In this document: positions 57,487 through 64,000 of the stretch, in pieces
Layout: every line of letters starts with the position of its first letter
Numbering within the stretch: position 1 is the stretch's first letter
NCBI RefSeq assembly: GCF_003318235.1
Contig: NZ_QOCG01000002.1
Span: forward strand, 101,504-165,503
Direction of reading: 5' to 3'
Origin: Loktanella sp. D2R18
GTDB taxonomy: Bacteria; Pseudomonadota; Alphaproteobacteria; Rhodobacterales; Rhodobacteraceae
DNA length: 64,000 nt
The notes under the pieces: generated by a model
What the model was told of the DNA's origin: nothing
Database searches by the model: none
Seen by the model: the letters and a program-made list of their open reading frames with translations, nothing else
Program-made: the position numbers and the translations under genes

Positions 57487-57519
57487 AAAAAGGGCCCGCT
57501 TTTTCAAGCAGGCCCTTTA
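57487..57519. terminator. Bidirectional rho-independent terminator
   Basis: AAAGGGCCCGCTT (57489-57501), loop TTTC, AAGCAGGCCCTTT (57506-57518) form a 13-bp stem (one mismatch on this strand, a G-U pair on the other) with short T-runs on both sides. It lies 20 nt after the plus-strand hypothetical gene and 22 nt after the etfA stop, so it can serve both. Confidence 0.88.
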
Positions 57520-57539
57520 AACGGGTTGTGTAAGATCGC

Positions 57540-58466
57540 TTACAGTTTTTCTGTCAGCTCTGGAACCGCGTCGAACAGGTCTGCGACTAAACCGTAATCG
57601 GCGACTTGGAAGATCGGTGCTTCTTCGTCTTTGTTGATAGCGACGATGATCTTACTGTCTTTCATACCGGCAAGGTGCTGGATCGCACCCGAGATACCGA
57701 TTGCGACGTAAAGATCAGGGGCAACAACCTTGCCTGTTTGACCAACCTGCCAATCGTTCGGGGCATAGCCACTGTCGACAGCTGCGCGTGATGCGCCGAC
57801 GGCGGCACCCAGTTTGTCTGCCAGCTTTTCGATCAAGGCAAAGTCGTCTTCGGAGCCAACACCGCGACCGCCAGACACAACAACACCCGCGGATGTCAGT
57901 TCCGGGCGATCTGATTCCGCAACCTTGTCTTCGACCCATTCGGACAGGGCCGGATCGGCGGCGGCACCGACTGTTTCAACAGCGGCAGACCCACCCATAC
58001 CAGCGGCATCAAAGCCAGCGGTCCGGATTGTCATCACTTTGGTCGCGTCAGCAGATTTGACGGTCTGGATAGCGTTACCTGCATAGATTGGGCGCTCAAA
58101 TGTATCAGCGTCCACGACGGCGGTGATTTCAGAGATAACCATCACATCAAGCAATGCCGCAACGCGGGGCATGATGTTTTTCGCGTCAGTTGTGCCGGGC
58201 GCAACGATGTGGCTGTAGTCGCCAGCAAGCGAAACAATCAAATCTGCGGTTGGTTCGGCCAGTCGGTGGTTCAAAGACGCATCTTCGGCACAAAGTACCT
58301 TAGCAACGCCATCGATTTTTGCGGCCTCATCAGCCGCAGCTTGTGCGGTTGCACCGGCGCAAAGCACGGTAACATCACCCAAAGCGGTCGCAGCGGTCAC
58401 TGCTTTTGCAGTCGCGTCAACCGCCAACGTGCCGTCGGTGACTTCGGCAAGGAGTAGAACAGCCAT
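57540..58466 (-). CDS. etfA: Electron transfer flavoprotein alpha subunit
   Basis: 308 residues. The FAD domain has '[20 protein letters not shown]', '[20 protein letters not shown]' and '[20 protein letters not shown]' with '[20 protein letters not shown]', the EtfA signature. EtfAB collects electrons from acyl-CoA dehydrogenases, such as Mcd at 39224, and passes them to ETF-ubiquinone oxidoreductase. Its ATG overlaps the etfB stop. Confidence 0.98.
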   Translation of the reverse strand: MAVLLLAEVTDGTLAVDATAKAVTAATALGDVTVLCAGATAQAAADEAAKIDGVAKVLCAEDASLNHRLAEPTADLIVSLAGDYSHIVAPGTTDAKNIMPRVAALLDVMVISEITAVVDADTFERPIYAGNAIQTVKSADATKVMTIRTAGFDAAGMGGSAAVETVGAAADPALSEWVEDKVAESDRPELTSAGVVVSGGRGVGSEDDFALIEKLADKLGAAVGASRAAVDSGYAPNDWQVGQTGKVVAPDLYVAIGISGAIQHLAGMKDSKIIVAINKDEEAPIFQVADYGLVADLFDAVPELTEKL

Positions 58467-59224
58467 TATACAGCCCCCGCTTCTTTGAGTTTCTCGACCA
58501 GTTCATCCACTGATCCAACGATGATCCCAGCCTGACGTGATGCAGGCTCGGTTGTGCTGACCACTGCAAGACGCGGTGTCGCATCAACGCCGTAGTCGGC
58601 AGGTGTTTTCTCATCAAGCGGCTTTTTCTTCGCCTTCATGATGTTGGGCAGCGACGCATAGCGCGGTTCGTTCAGGCGCAAGTCGACGCTGATGATGGTT
58701 GGCGTTTTGACTTTGATTGTTTGCAACCCGCCGTCAACTTCGCGTGTGACCACGGCGCTGTCACCGTCCAAGTTCACTTCGGAGGCGAATGTCGCTTGTG
58801 ACCAGCCCAGCAACGCAGACAACATTTGACCTGTGGCGTTCATGTCGTTGTCGATGGCTTGCTTGCCGCAAAGCACGAGACCTGGCTCTTCTTCTTTGAC
58901 GATCGCAGCAAGGATTTTCGCAACAGCCAAAGGTTCGATATCTTGGTGCACGTCATCAGCTGCAATCACCAAAATCGCACGATCAGCGCCCATAGCCAAA
59001 GCGGTGCGCAATGTTTCTTGCGCTTGTTTTACGCCGATAGAAACAGCGATGACTTCTTCCACTTTGCCCGCTTCGCGCAGGCGAATGGCTTCTTCGACGG
59101 CGATTTCATCGAATGGGTTCATGGACATTTTGACATTTGCGAGATCGACGCCTGTGCCGTCCGCTTTGACGCGAACCTTCACATTGTAGTCGATCACGCG
59201 CTTGACGGGTACGATGACCTTCAT
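58466..59224 (-). CDS. etfB: Electron transfer flavoprotein beta subunit
   Basis: 252 residues, TTAGGAGA upstream of the ATG. '[20 protein letters not shown]', '[20 protein letters not shown]' and '[20 protein letters not shown]' are standard. The AMP-binding region '[20 protein letters not shown]' follows the usual pattern. It leads the etfBA operon; the nearest good promoter lies about 240 bp upstream, leaving a long leader. Confidence 0.98.
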   Translation of the reverse strand: MKVIVPVKRVIDYNVKVRVKADGTGVDLANVKMSMNPFDEIAVEEAIRLREAGKVEEVIAVSIGVKQAQETLRTALAMGADRAILVIAADDVHQDIEPLAVAKILAAIVKEEEPGLVLCGKQAIDNDMNATGQMLSALLGWSQATFASEVNLDGDSAVVTREVDGGLQTIKVKTPTIISVDLRLNEPRYASLPNIMKAKKKPLDEKTPADYGVDATPRLAVVSTTEPASRQAGIIVGSVDELVEKLKEAGAV

Positions 59225-59466
59225 CTGCGTTTTTCTCCTAAGAAAATTGATCGTAGTTATTCTCGTGACAGTGTTAGCGAGTCGTAACAGGTGACAACAG
59301 TGTAAAATCGACGCGGTAAGGGGCTAGGACGTCACGTTCTTGACGTTTGCGTCAGCTAGACGGGGCCGTACATCGGTCAAAAAGGCCAAATCAACGGGTG
59401 TTTTTGAGCGCTGCATTTTCGGGATGGAAAATGTGAATAGGCTTTAACGTATTGTTATAATTTTAA

Positions 59467-59496
59467 AATATAAGAAATTACGCGTAATTTCGTCAA
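59467..59496 (-). promoter_or_regulatory. Predicted etfB promoter with operator-like palindrome in the spacer
   Basis: On the minus strand TTGACG (59496-59491) and TATATT (59472-59467) are each one base off consensus and are 18 bp apart. The spacer is nearly filled by GAAATTACGCGTAATTTC (59491-59474), a perfect 18-bp palindrome. A dimeric repressor there would block RNA polymerase. Confidence 0.65.
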
Positions 59497-59669
59497 CGCG
59501 CACCTGTGAGGTTTCGATCTAGGGGCGCTGTTGTGACGATGTGCGCGGTAAACGGCGAGTCAAAAAAACTGGCTCTATCGGACACCTTCAATCTGGTATT
59601 AGAAGAATTCCTTATTTGCGTCAAAAATCGCCGATACTCGTGCAATGTATTGATCATCGTGCTGTGCGC

Positions 59670-59694
59670 GTAGGGTGGATCTTGATCCACCGCA
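59670..59694. repeat. GGTGGATC..GATCCACC inverted repeat, copy 2
   Basis: GTAGGGTGGATC, TT, GATCCACC; the central 18 bp are identical to the copy at 42871. It lies 2 nt past the stop of the PduO gene on the minus strand, as copy 1 does for pckA. Confidence 0.65.
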
Positions 59695-59696
59695 CC

Positions 59697-60269
59697 TTAG
59701 CGGTTTGCGCCCGGCACCCATAGCACGTCTTGTTTACCGTTGGCATTCGCAATCCGGCTGGCTTGAAAAAACCAATCTGACACGCGGTTCAGATATTTCA
59801 CTGCAACAGGGTTCACGTCGTCGGTGCACGCCAGTTCAACAACCAACCGTTCGGCCCTGCGTGACACCGTTCGGCATAGGTGCAGATGCGCGGCAAGCGC
59901 CGATCCGCCCGGTAGAACGAAGCTGCGCAACGGATCAACCTGCGTGGTCATTGTGTCGATTTCGATCTCTAGGCGGCTTACTTGTGCGCCGGACATCCGC
60001 AGCGGCGGGTGGTCTGCGTCGGCGTCTTTATCCATATCGGGCCGACACAGGTCTGCGCCCAAATCAAACAGATCGTTCTGGATCATCTCCAGTTGTGCAT
60101 CCATTTCACCGGTTGCATGCAAGCGCGCTAATCCGACGGTTGCGTTTGTTTCATCAACGGTGCCGTAGGCGTTCACGCGCAGATCATGTTTCGCAACCCG
60201 GCTGCCGTTTCCCAGTGCGGTTTCACCTGCATCGCCGGATTTCGTGTAGATTTTGTTTAAGACAACCAT
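59697..60269 (-). CDS. pduO: Cob(I)alamin adenosyltransferase, PduO type
   Basis: 190 residues. 'MVVLNKIYTKSGDAGETALG' holds the ATP-binding TKxGDxG motif, and 'HLCRTVSRRAERLVVEL' with 'YLNRVSDWFFQASRIAN' forms the conserved C-terminal helices. It makes adenosylcobalamin for mutases such as ethylmalonyl-CoA and methylmalonyl-CoA mutase, which matches mcd in this window. It follows the HIG1-like gene by 3 nt. Confidence 0.95.
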   Translation of the reverse strand: MVVLNKIYTKSGDAGETALGNGSRVAKHDLRVNAYGTVDETNATVGLARLHATGEMDAQLEMIQNDLFDLGADLCRPDMDKDADADHPPLRMSGAQVSRLEIEIDTMTTQVDPLRSFVLPGGSALAAHLHLCRTVSRRAERLVVELACTDDVNPVAVKYLNRVSDWFFQASRIANANGKQDVLWVPGANR

Positions 60270-60272
60270 GGA

Positions 60273-60479
60273 TCAGCCTCCTGAGCTGCGAAGATACGCA
60301 AACGCGACGATCAGCACGACCGCAAAGAACTGCGCCCCGATCCGCCAGCGCATGATCCGATTTGCGTGTTTGCGGTTAAATTCCCCCCCTTTGGCAAAGG
60401 TGCCGATGCCAAACATGAGAATCGCCAGAACGGCGAACGCCGAAATTGCTGCAATCCAAAAAAACGGGTCATTTGCCAT
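60273..60479 (-). CDS. HIG1-like twin-transmembrane protein
   Basis: 68 residues from the ATG at 60479, which has AAGGA 8 nt upstream; the ATG at 60488 is too close to it. Two membrane helices ('FFWIAAISAFAVLAILMFGI' and 'QFFAVVLIVAFAYLRSS') flank a basic loop 'FNRKHANRIMRWRIGA', the HIG1 pattern. HIG1 proteins associate with respiratory complexes in mitochondria and some alphaproteobacteria. It is probably co-transcribed with pduO. Confidence 0.85.
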   Translation of the reverse strand: MANDPFFWIAAISAFAVLAILMFGIGTFAKGGEFNRKHANRIMRWRIGAQFFAVVLIVAFAYLRSSGG

Positions 60480-60521
60480 AGGTGTCATCCTTTTCGGGTT
60501 CGGTTCCCTGCGATGTAGCGG

Positions 60522-61349
60522 TTAGCCGCGTAAAATCAATGCGTCCAACCACCGCGTCGGCAAGATACGCCGCAACGCGCCCATAAGATAGGTCGGCGTT
60601 GTCACATAGTAGCGCGGCTTGGGCCGTTTTGCTGTTAGAGCATGCAAGAGTTTCTTAGTCACAGCGGATGGCGGCAGCTCAAACTGATCTGGGCCGCTGT
60701 CGGTATAAAGCCGTGACAATATGTCTTTATATTCGTCAACACGCGCTGATTTTTCCCAATCAACCCATTTTTCGAAATGCGGGATCGCGTTTTGGCGGAT
60801 GTCAGAGGTGATCGGGCCGGGTTCGATCAAGATCACCTTAATCGGGGTGTTGTGCATCTCAACGCGCAACACATCGGTCAGCCCTTCAAGCGCGAATTTC
60901 GTCGAAACATATGCGCCGCGCCATTTCATACCCACCAGCCCAAGCACAGATGAACAATTGATGATCCGCCCATGCCCTTGGGCGCGCATCACGGGAATCA
61001 CTTGGCGGGTTAGCGCGTGATAGCCAAACACATTAACTTCATAGATGTCGCGCAGCGCCCCGGTTGGCAGGTCCTCCAGCGCGCCAGGGCAAGCGAATGC
61101 GCCGTTATTATAAAGCGCATCTAACGTGCCGCCTGTGGCCGCCAAGACATCTGCCAGCCCTGCGGTGATGCTGGCCTCATCGGCGTAATCAATCAGCGGG
61201 CTCTCAAAACCTTCGGCAATCATCCGGTCGCAGTCTTTTTGTTGGCGGCAGCTTGCAAAAACCCGCCATCCCGCTGCGCGCAACCCATGTGCTGCGTCAT
61301 AGCCGATGCCGCTTGAGCAGCCAGTGATAAGGATTGTTTTCTGTGTCAT
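60522..61349 (-). CDS. Short-chain dehydrogenase/reductase
   Basis: 275 residues from the ATG at 61349. The NAD(P) loop is 'ILITGCSSGIGYDAAHGLRA' (TGxxxGIG), 'YNNGAF' stands for NNAG, and the catalytic Ser-Tyr-Lys appears as 'IINCSSVLGLVGMKWRGAYV' with 'YVSTKFALEGL'. 'LIEPGPITSDIRQNAI' follows. The classical SDR form is complete; the substrate is unknown. Divergent from parC, with the starts 95 bp apart. Confidence 0.92.
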   Translation of the reverse strand: MTQKTILITGCSSGIGYDAAHGLRAAGWRVFASCRQQKDCDRMIAEGFESPLIDYADEASITAGLADVLAATGGTLDALYNNGAFACPGALEDLPTGALRDIYEVNVFGYHALTRQVIPVMRAQGHGRIINCSSVLGLVGMKWRGAYVSTKFALEGLTDVLRVEMHNTPIKVILIEPGPITSDIRQNAIPHFEKWVDWEKSARVDEYKDILSRLYTDSGPDQFELPPSAVTKKLLHALTAKRPKPRYYVTTPTYLMGALRRILPTRWLDALILRG

Positions 61350-61443
61350 AGCGCATATGTGCCGGGTTCGCAGTAAGGTCACAAGCACCTGCAAAGAGTT
61401 TCTAAGCTTTACGTGGCAAAATCGCAGGGCTAAACCAAACCCT

Positions 61444-63750
61444 ATGACTGATCAGACCAGCGACCCGGCTATGGGCCCCATCGACACGACCGAAACTTTG
61501 CGCAAGGCCATTGGTGACCGCTACCTGACCTATGCGCTGTCGACAATTATGCACCGGGCCTTGCCGGACGCACGTGACGGGCTGAAGCCAGTTCACCGTC
61601 GGATTCTATATGCCATGAGCCGCCTCCGCCTGTCTCCGACTGGCGGGTTCTTGAAGTCTGCCAAAATCAGCGGCGACACGATGGGTGATTTCCACCCGCA
61701 CGGCGATGCCGCGATCTATGATGCGATGGCGCGTTTGGCCCAAGATTTCAACGTCCGCTACCCGCTGGTCGATGGGCAGGGGAACTTTGGGAATATTGAC
61801 GGCGATAACCCCGCCGCGTCGCGGTACACAGAGGCGCGGATGACCGCCGCTGCAGAGGCGTTGCTTGAAGGTCTTTCCGAAGATTCGGTCGATTTTCGCG
61901 ACAACTATGATGGGCGCCTGACCGAACCTGCCGTGCTGCCTGCGACATTTCCCAACCTTTTGGCAAACGGTTCGACGGGTATTGCGGTGGGGATGGCGAC
62001 CAATATCCCGCCCCATAATTTGCATGAATTGATCGAAGCCTGCCTGCACCTGATCAAAACACCTGACGCGCGTGACGATACATTGCTCAACTATATTCCC
62101 GGCCCGGATTTTCCGACCGGCGGTGTTATCGTTGAACCCGAAGAAAACATCGCAACCGCTTATCGCACCGGGCGCGGTGCGTTCCGTCTGCGTGCCAAGT
62201 GGGAGGTCGAAGACCTTGGCCGTGGTACATGGCAGATCGTTGTCACTGAAATCCCCTATCAGGTGCAGAAGTCGAAATTGATCGAAAAGCTGGCCGAAGT
62301 GATCCAGTTAAAGAAAGTACCGTTGCTTGCGGATGTGCGCGATGAATCCGCTGATGATATTCGCATCGTGCTGGAGCCGCGCGCCAAAACCGTCGACCCA
62401 GAAGTCATGATGGGCATGCTGTTCCGCAATTCCGACCTTGAAACCCGGTTTAGCCTAAACATGAACGTGTTGATTGACGGGGTGACGCCGAAAGTTTGTT
62501 CACTCAAAGAAGTGTTGCGCGCTTTCCTTGATCACCGGCGCGAGGTGCTGGCCCGCCGTAGCCAGTACCGTCTTGAAAAGATCGATCACCGGCTTGAGGT
62601 TTTGGAAGGGTTTATCATTGCCTTTCTGCATTTGGACCGCGTGATCGACATTATCCGGTATGACGATGACCCCAAAAAGGCGCTGATCGCAGAAGATTGG
62701 GCCAAGACCCATGTGCGCGCGACGTCAGAGGCAGACTACAAATCGCCCACGGGTCTTGATCCTGAGGTTTCGCTGACCGAAACCCAAGCCGAAGCCATTT
62801 TGAACATGCGTTTGCGCAGTTTGCGCCGCCTAGAAGAAATGGAACTGGTCGCGGAACGGGACGCCTTGCGCGCCGAACGCGCGGGGATCGAAGAATTGCT
62901 CGCCAGCGATGATTTGCAGTGGGCCAAGATCGCAGAACAGCTACGCGAAACCCGCAAGACTTTTGGGCGCGATAGTATTGGCGGTGCGCGACGTACGCAA
63001 TTTGGCGCGGCTACTGAAATTATTGATGTGCCGCTTGAGGCGATGATCGACAAAGAACCGATCACTGTCGTCTGTTCCAAAATGGGATGGATCCGCGCGA
63101 TGACTGGGCACATTGATCTGACCCGCGAGTTGAAATTCAAAGATGGCGACGGCCCGCAGTTTATCTTCCACGCCGAAACCACCGACCGCCTGTTGGTGTT
63201 CGGTGCGAATGGTCGTTTTTATACAGTGTCAGCTGCGAACCTGCCCGGCGGGCGTGGTATGGGGGAACCCCTGCGTTTGATGGTTGATCTGCCGAACGAA
63301 GCTGAAATCATTGATATTTTGATCCATAAGCCGGGCGCAAAGCTGCTGCTTGCATCGAGCGAAGGTAACGGGTTTGTTGTTCCCGAAGACGATGTCGTCG
63401 CGCAAACCAAGACCGGTAAACAAGTGCTAAACGTCGCGAGCGGCACAGCAAGTGTTTGCAAACGTATCGACGGTGATTTTGTTGCGGTGGTCGGCGAAAA
63501 CCGCAAGGTGCTGGTGTTCCCGCTAGATGAATTGCCTGAAATGGGGCGAGGCAAAGGCGTTCGGCTACAAAAATACAAAGACGGTGGCATGTCCGATGCG
63601 ACGACATTTACGCGGGCCGAAGGACTTAACTGGCTTGACCCTGCGGGGCGGACGCGCACCGAAACGGAATTGGCTGAATGGACTGGCAAACGGGCCAGCG
63701 CTGGACGGATGGCGCCACGTGGGTTCCCGCGCGACAATAAATTCAACTAG
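61444..63750 (+). CDS. parC: DNA topoisomerase IV subunit A
   Basis: 768 residues from the ATG at 61444. The catalytic Tyr128 is in 'AASRYTEARMTAAAEAL', and the breakage-reunion core begins 'DRYLTYALSTIMHRALPDAR'. The C-terminal domain has no QRRGGKG GyrA box, and the length also favours ParC over GyrA. It decatenates chromosomes with ParE. In the quinolone region 'DFHPHGDAAIYDAM' the residue matching E. coli Ser80 is Ala89 and Glu84 is Asp93. Confidence 0.95.
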   Translation: MTDQTSDPAMGPIDTTETLRKAIGDRYLTYALSTIMHRALPDARDGLKPVHRRILYAMSRLRLSPTGGFLKSAKISGDTMGDFHPHGDAAIYDAMARLAQDFNVRYPLVDGQGNFGNIDGDNPAASRYTEARMTAAAEALLEGLSEDSVDFRDNYDGRLTEPAVLPATFPNLLANGSTGIAVGMATNIPPHNLHELIEACLHLIKTPDARDDTLLNYIPGPDFPTGGVIVEPEENIATAYRTGRGAFRLRAKWEVEDLGRGTWQIVVTEIPYQVQKSKLIEKLAEVIQLKKVPLLADVRDESADDIRIVLEPRAKTVDPEVMMGMLFRNSDLETRFSLNMNVLIDGVTPKVCSLKEVLRAFLDHRREVLARRSQYRLEKIDHRLEVLEGFIIAFLHLDRVIDIIRYDDDPKKALIAEDWAKTHVRATSEADYKSPTGLDPEVSLTETQAEAILNMRLRSLRRLEEMELVAERDALRAERAGIEELLASDDLQWAKIAEQLRETRKTFGRDSIGGARRTQFGAATEIIDVPLEAMIDKEPITVVCSKMGWIRAMTGHIDLTRELKFKDGDGPQFIFHAETTDRLLVFGANGRFYTVSAANLPGGRGMGEPLRLMVDLPNEAEIIDILIHKPGAKLLLASSEGNGFVVPEDDVVAQTKTGKQVLNVASGTASVCKRIDGDFVAVVGENRKVLVFPLDELPEMGRGKGVRLQKYKDGGMSDATTFTRAEGLNWLDPAGRTRTETELAEWTGKRASAGRMAPRGFPRDNKFN

Positions 63751-63980
63751 GTCATCGGTGCAGATCAATCACGATTGGGGCGCCGCCAAATTGGAATGCC
63801 GTCAGAAAACGCGGCAAGTTTCCTATGCAATTTTTCGGTATGATTGGCTGGGGTATAGCATGAATGCCCCGGCATTTGAAATTCAACGATATTGGGTTGA
63901 TTTCTGGGCCGATTCCAAATACATCGCCCGCGATGTTGGACCGGGCCACAATGGCCCCACAAAATTAAGGGCCCTGTGAA

Positions 63981-64000
63981 ATGGCTAAGGAAAAGTTTGA
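63981..64000 (+). CDS. tuf: Probable elongation factor Tu, first codons only (cut by window end)
   Basis: The last 20 bases read ATG GCT AAG GAA AAG TTT GA, giving 'MAKEKF' and the first two bases of the next codon, the usual opening of EF-Tu. AAGGG lies about 12 nt upstream. The preceding 230 bp after parC hold a 6-bp inverted repeat, GGGCCA-CAA-TGGCCC (63943-63957), and no recognisable gene. Only the start is visible, so the call is likely rather than proven. Confidence 0.7.

Larger units (their letters stand above)
59225..59696. other. 472-bp gap upstream of etfB
   Basis: No gene was found in either strand. It contains the predicted etfB promoter with an 18-bp palindrome (59467-59496), a leader of about 236 nt from there to etfB, an AT-rich block at 59450-59475, and the second GGTGGATC inverted repeat at the far end. 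No cobalamin riboswitch or other known RNA element could be recognised. Confidence 0.6.

Noticed and set aside
59697..60269. Cobalamin riboswitch near the adenosyltransferase gene
   Set aside because: The gene is preceded within 3 nt by the HIG1-like gene, and no B12-box-like sequence is seen upstream of the pair or in the 472-bp gap.
63752..63962. Minus-strand frames between parC and tuf
   Set aside because: No recognisable family, no start signal and overlap with the expected tuf promoter region.
1..64000. tRNA, rRNA, CRISPR arrays, transposases or phage genes
   Set aside because: Intergenic stretches were read on both strands; no cloverleaf, regular spaced repeat array or mobile-element protein was recognised.

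Overview
The window looks like a chromosomal core segment of an alphaproteobacterium in the Rhodobacterales (Roseobacter group). Grounds: the local gene orders rpoZ-rsh-DUF2062-pdxJ-acpS-lepB-rnc-era-DUF1491-recO and chvI-chvG-hprK-rapZ-EIIA-HPr, a methylsuccinyl-CoA dehydrogenase of the ethylmalonyl-CoA pathway, short Hint-domain proteins, and DUF families typical of this group. No rRNA, tRNA, CRISPR array, prophage, transposase or insertion sequence was recognised. The left edge cuts tamA; the right edge cuts what is probably tuf (EF-Tu).

Layout. 0-7 kb: outer-membrane assembly pair tamA-tamB, then a Hint-domain protein. 7-15 kb: dapB, rbfA, a phosphodiester-glycosidase-like protein, a Nudix hydrolase, a CnoX/YbbN-type thioredoxin-TPR protein, a Lon-substrate-domain protein, a Trm112-like mini-protein, a UbiH-type hydroxylase and two tandem lipoprotein paralogues. 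15-24 kb: amidase, DapC-like aminotransferase, ftsK, two convergent Hint-domain genes, rpsU. 24-30 kb: coq9, a quinone oxidoreductase, then a long minus-strand run (TRIC channel, rnhA, methyltransferase, LysE exporter, ispH, NYN-domain protein). 30-39 kb: folK, rpoZ, rsh and the lepB-rnc-era-recO superoperon. 39-44.5 kb: mcd, a TauE-type permease, small unknowns and pckA. 44.8-50 kb: chvI-chvG with a permease-less PTS branch (hprK, rapZ, EIIA-Man, HPr) and an acyltransferase. 50-57 kb: hbd, a DUF6473 protein, an AMP-ligase/thiolase pair, and the biotin ECF transporter bioMNY with an overlapping nitroreductase gene. 57-64 kb: etfA-etfB, PduO cobalamin adenosyltransferase, a HIG1-like membrane protein, a short-chain dehydrogenase, parC and the start of tuf.

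How it fits together. Several genes serve acyl-CoA and C2 metabolism: mcd and other acyl-CoA dehydrogenases pass electrons to EtfAB, hbd handles acetoacetyl-CoA/3-hydroxybutyryl-CoA, PduO makes the adenosylcobalamin used by acyl-CoA mutases, biotin uptake supplies carboxylases, and pckA links the TCA cycle to gluconeogenesis next to the ChvG/ChvI switch. UbiH and COQ9 belong to ubiquinone synthesis, which accepts the Etf electrons.

Most notable for follow-up: (i) a bioMNY-nitroreductase operon facing an AMP-ligase and a thiolase that lacks two usual catalytic residues, a grouping like the Bacillus subtilis yhfUTS operon; (ii) three Hint proteins with unrelated N-termini; (iii) an 18-bp perfect palindrome inside a near-consensus promoter upstream of etfB; (iv) paired repeats upstream of mcd and between pckA and chvI; (v) a mosaic pair of tandem lipoproteins.
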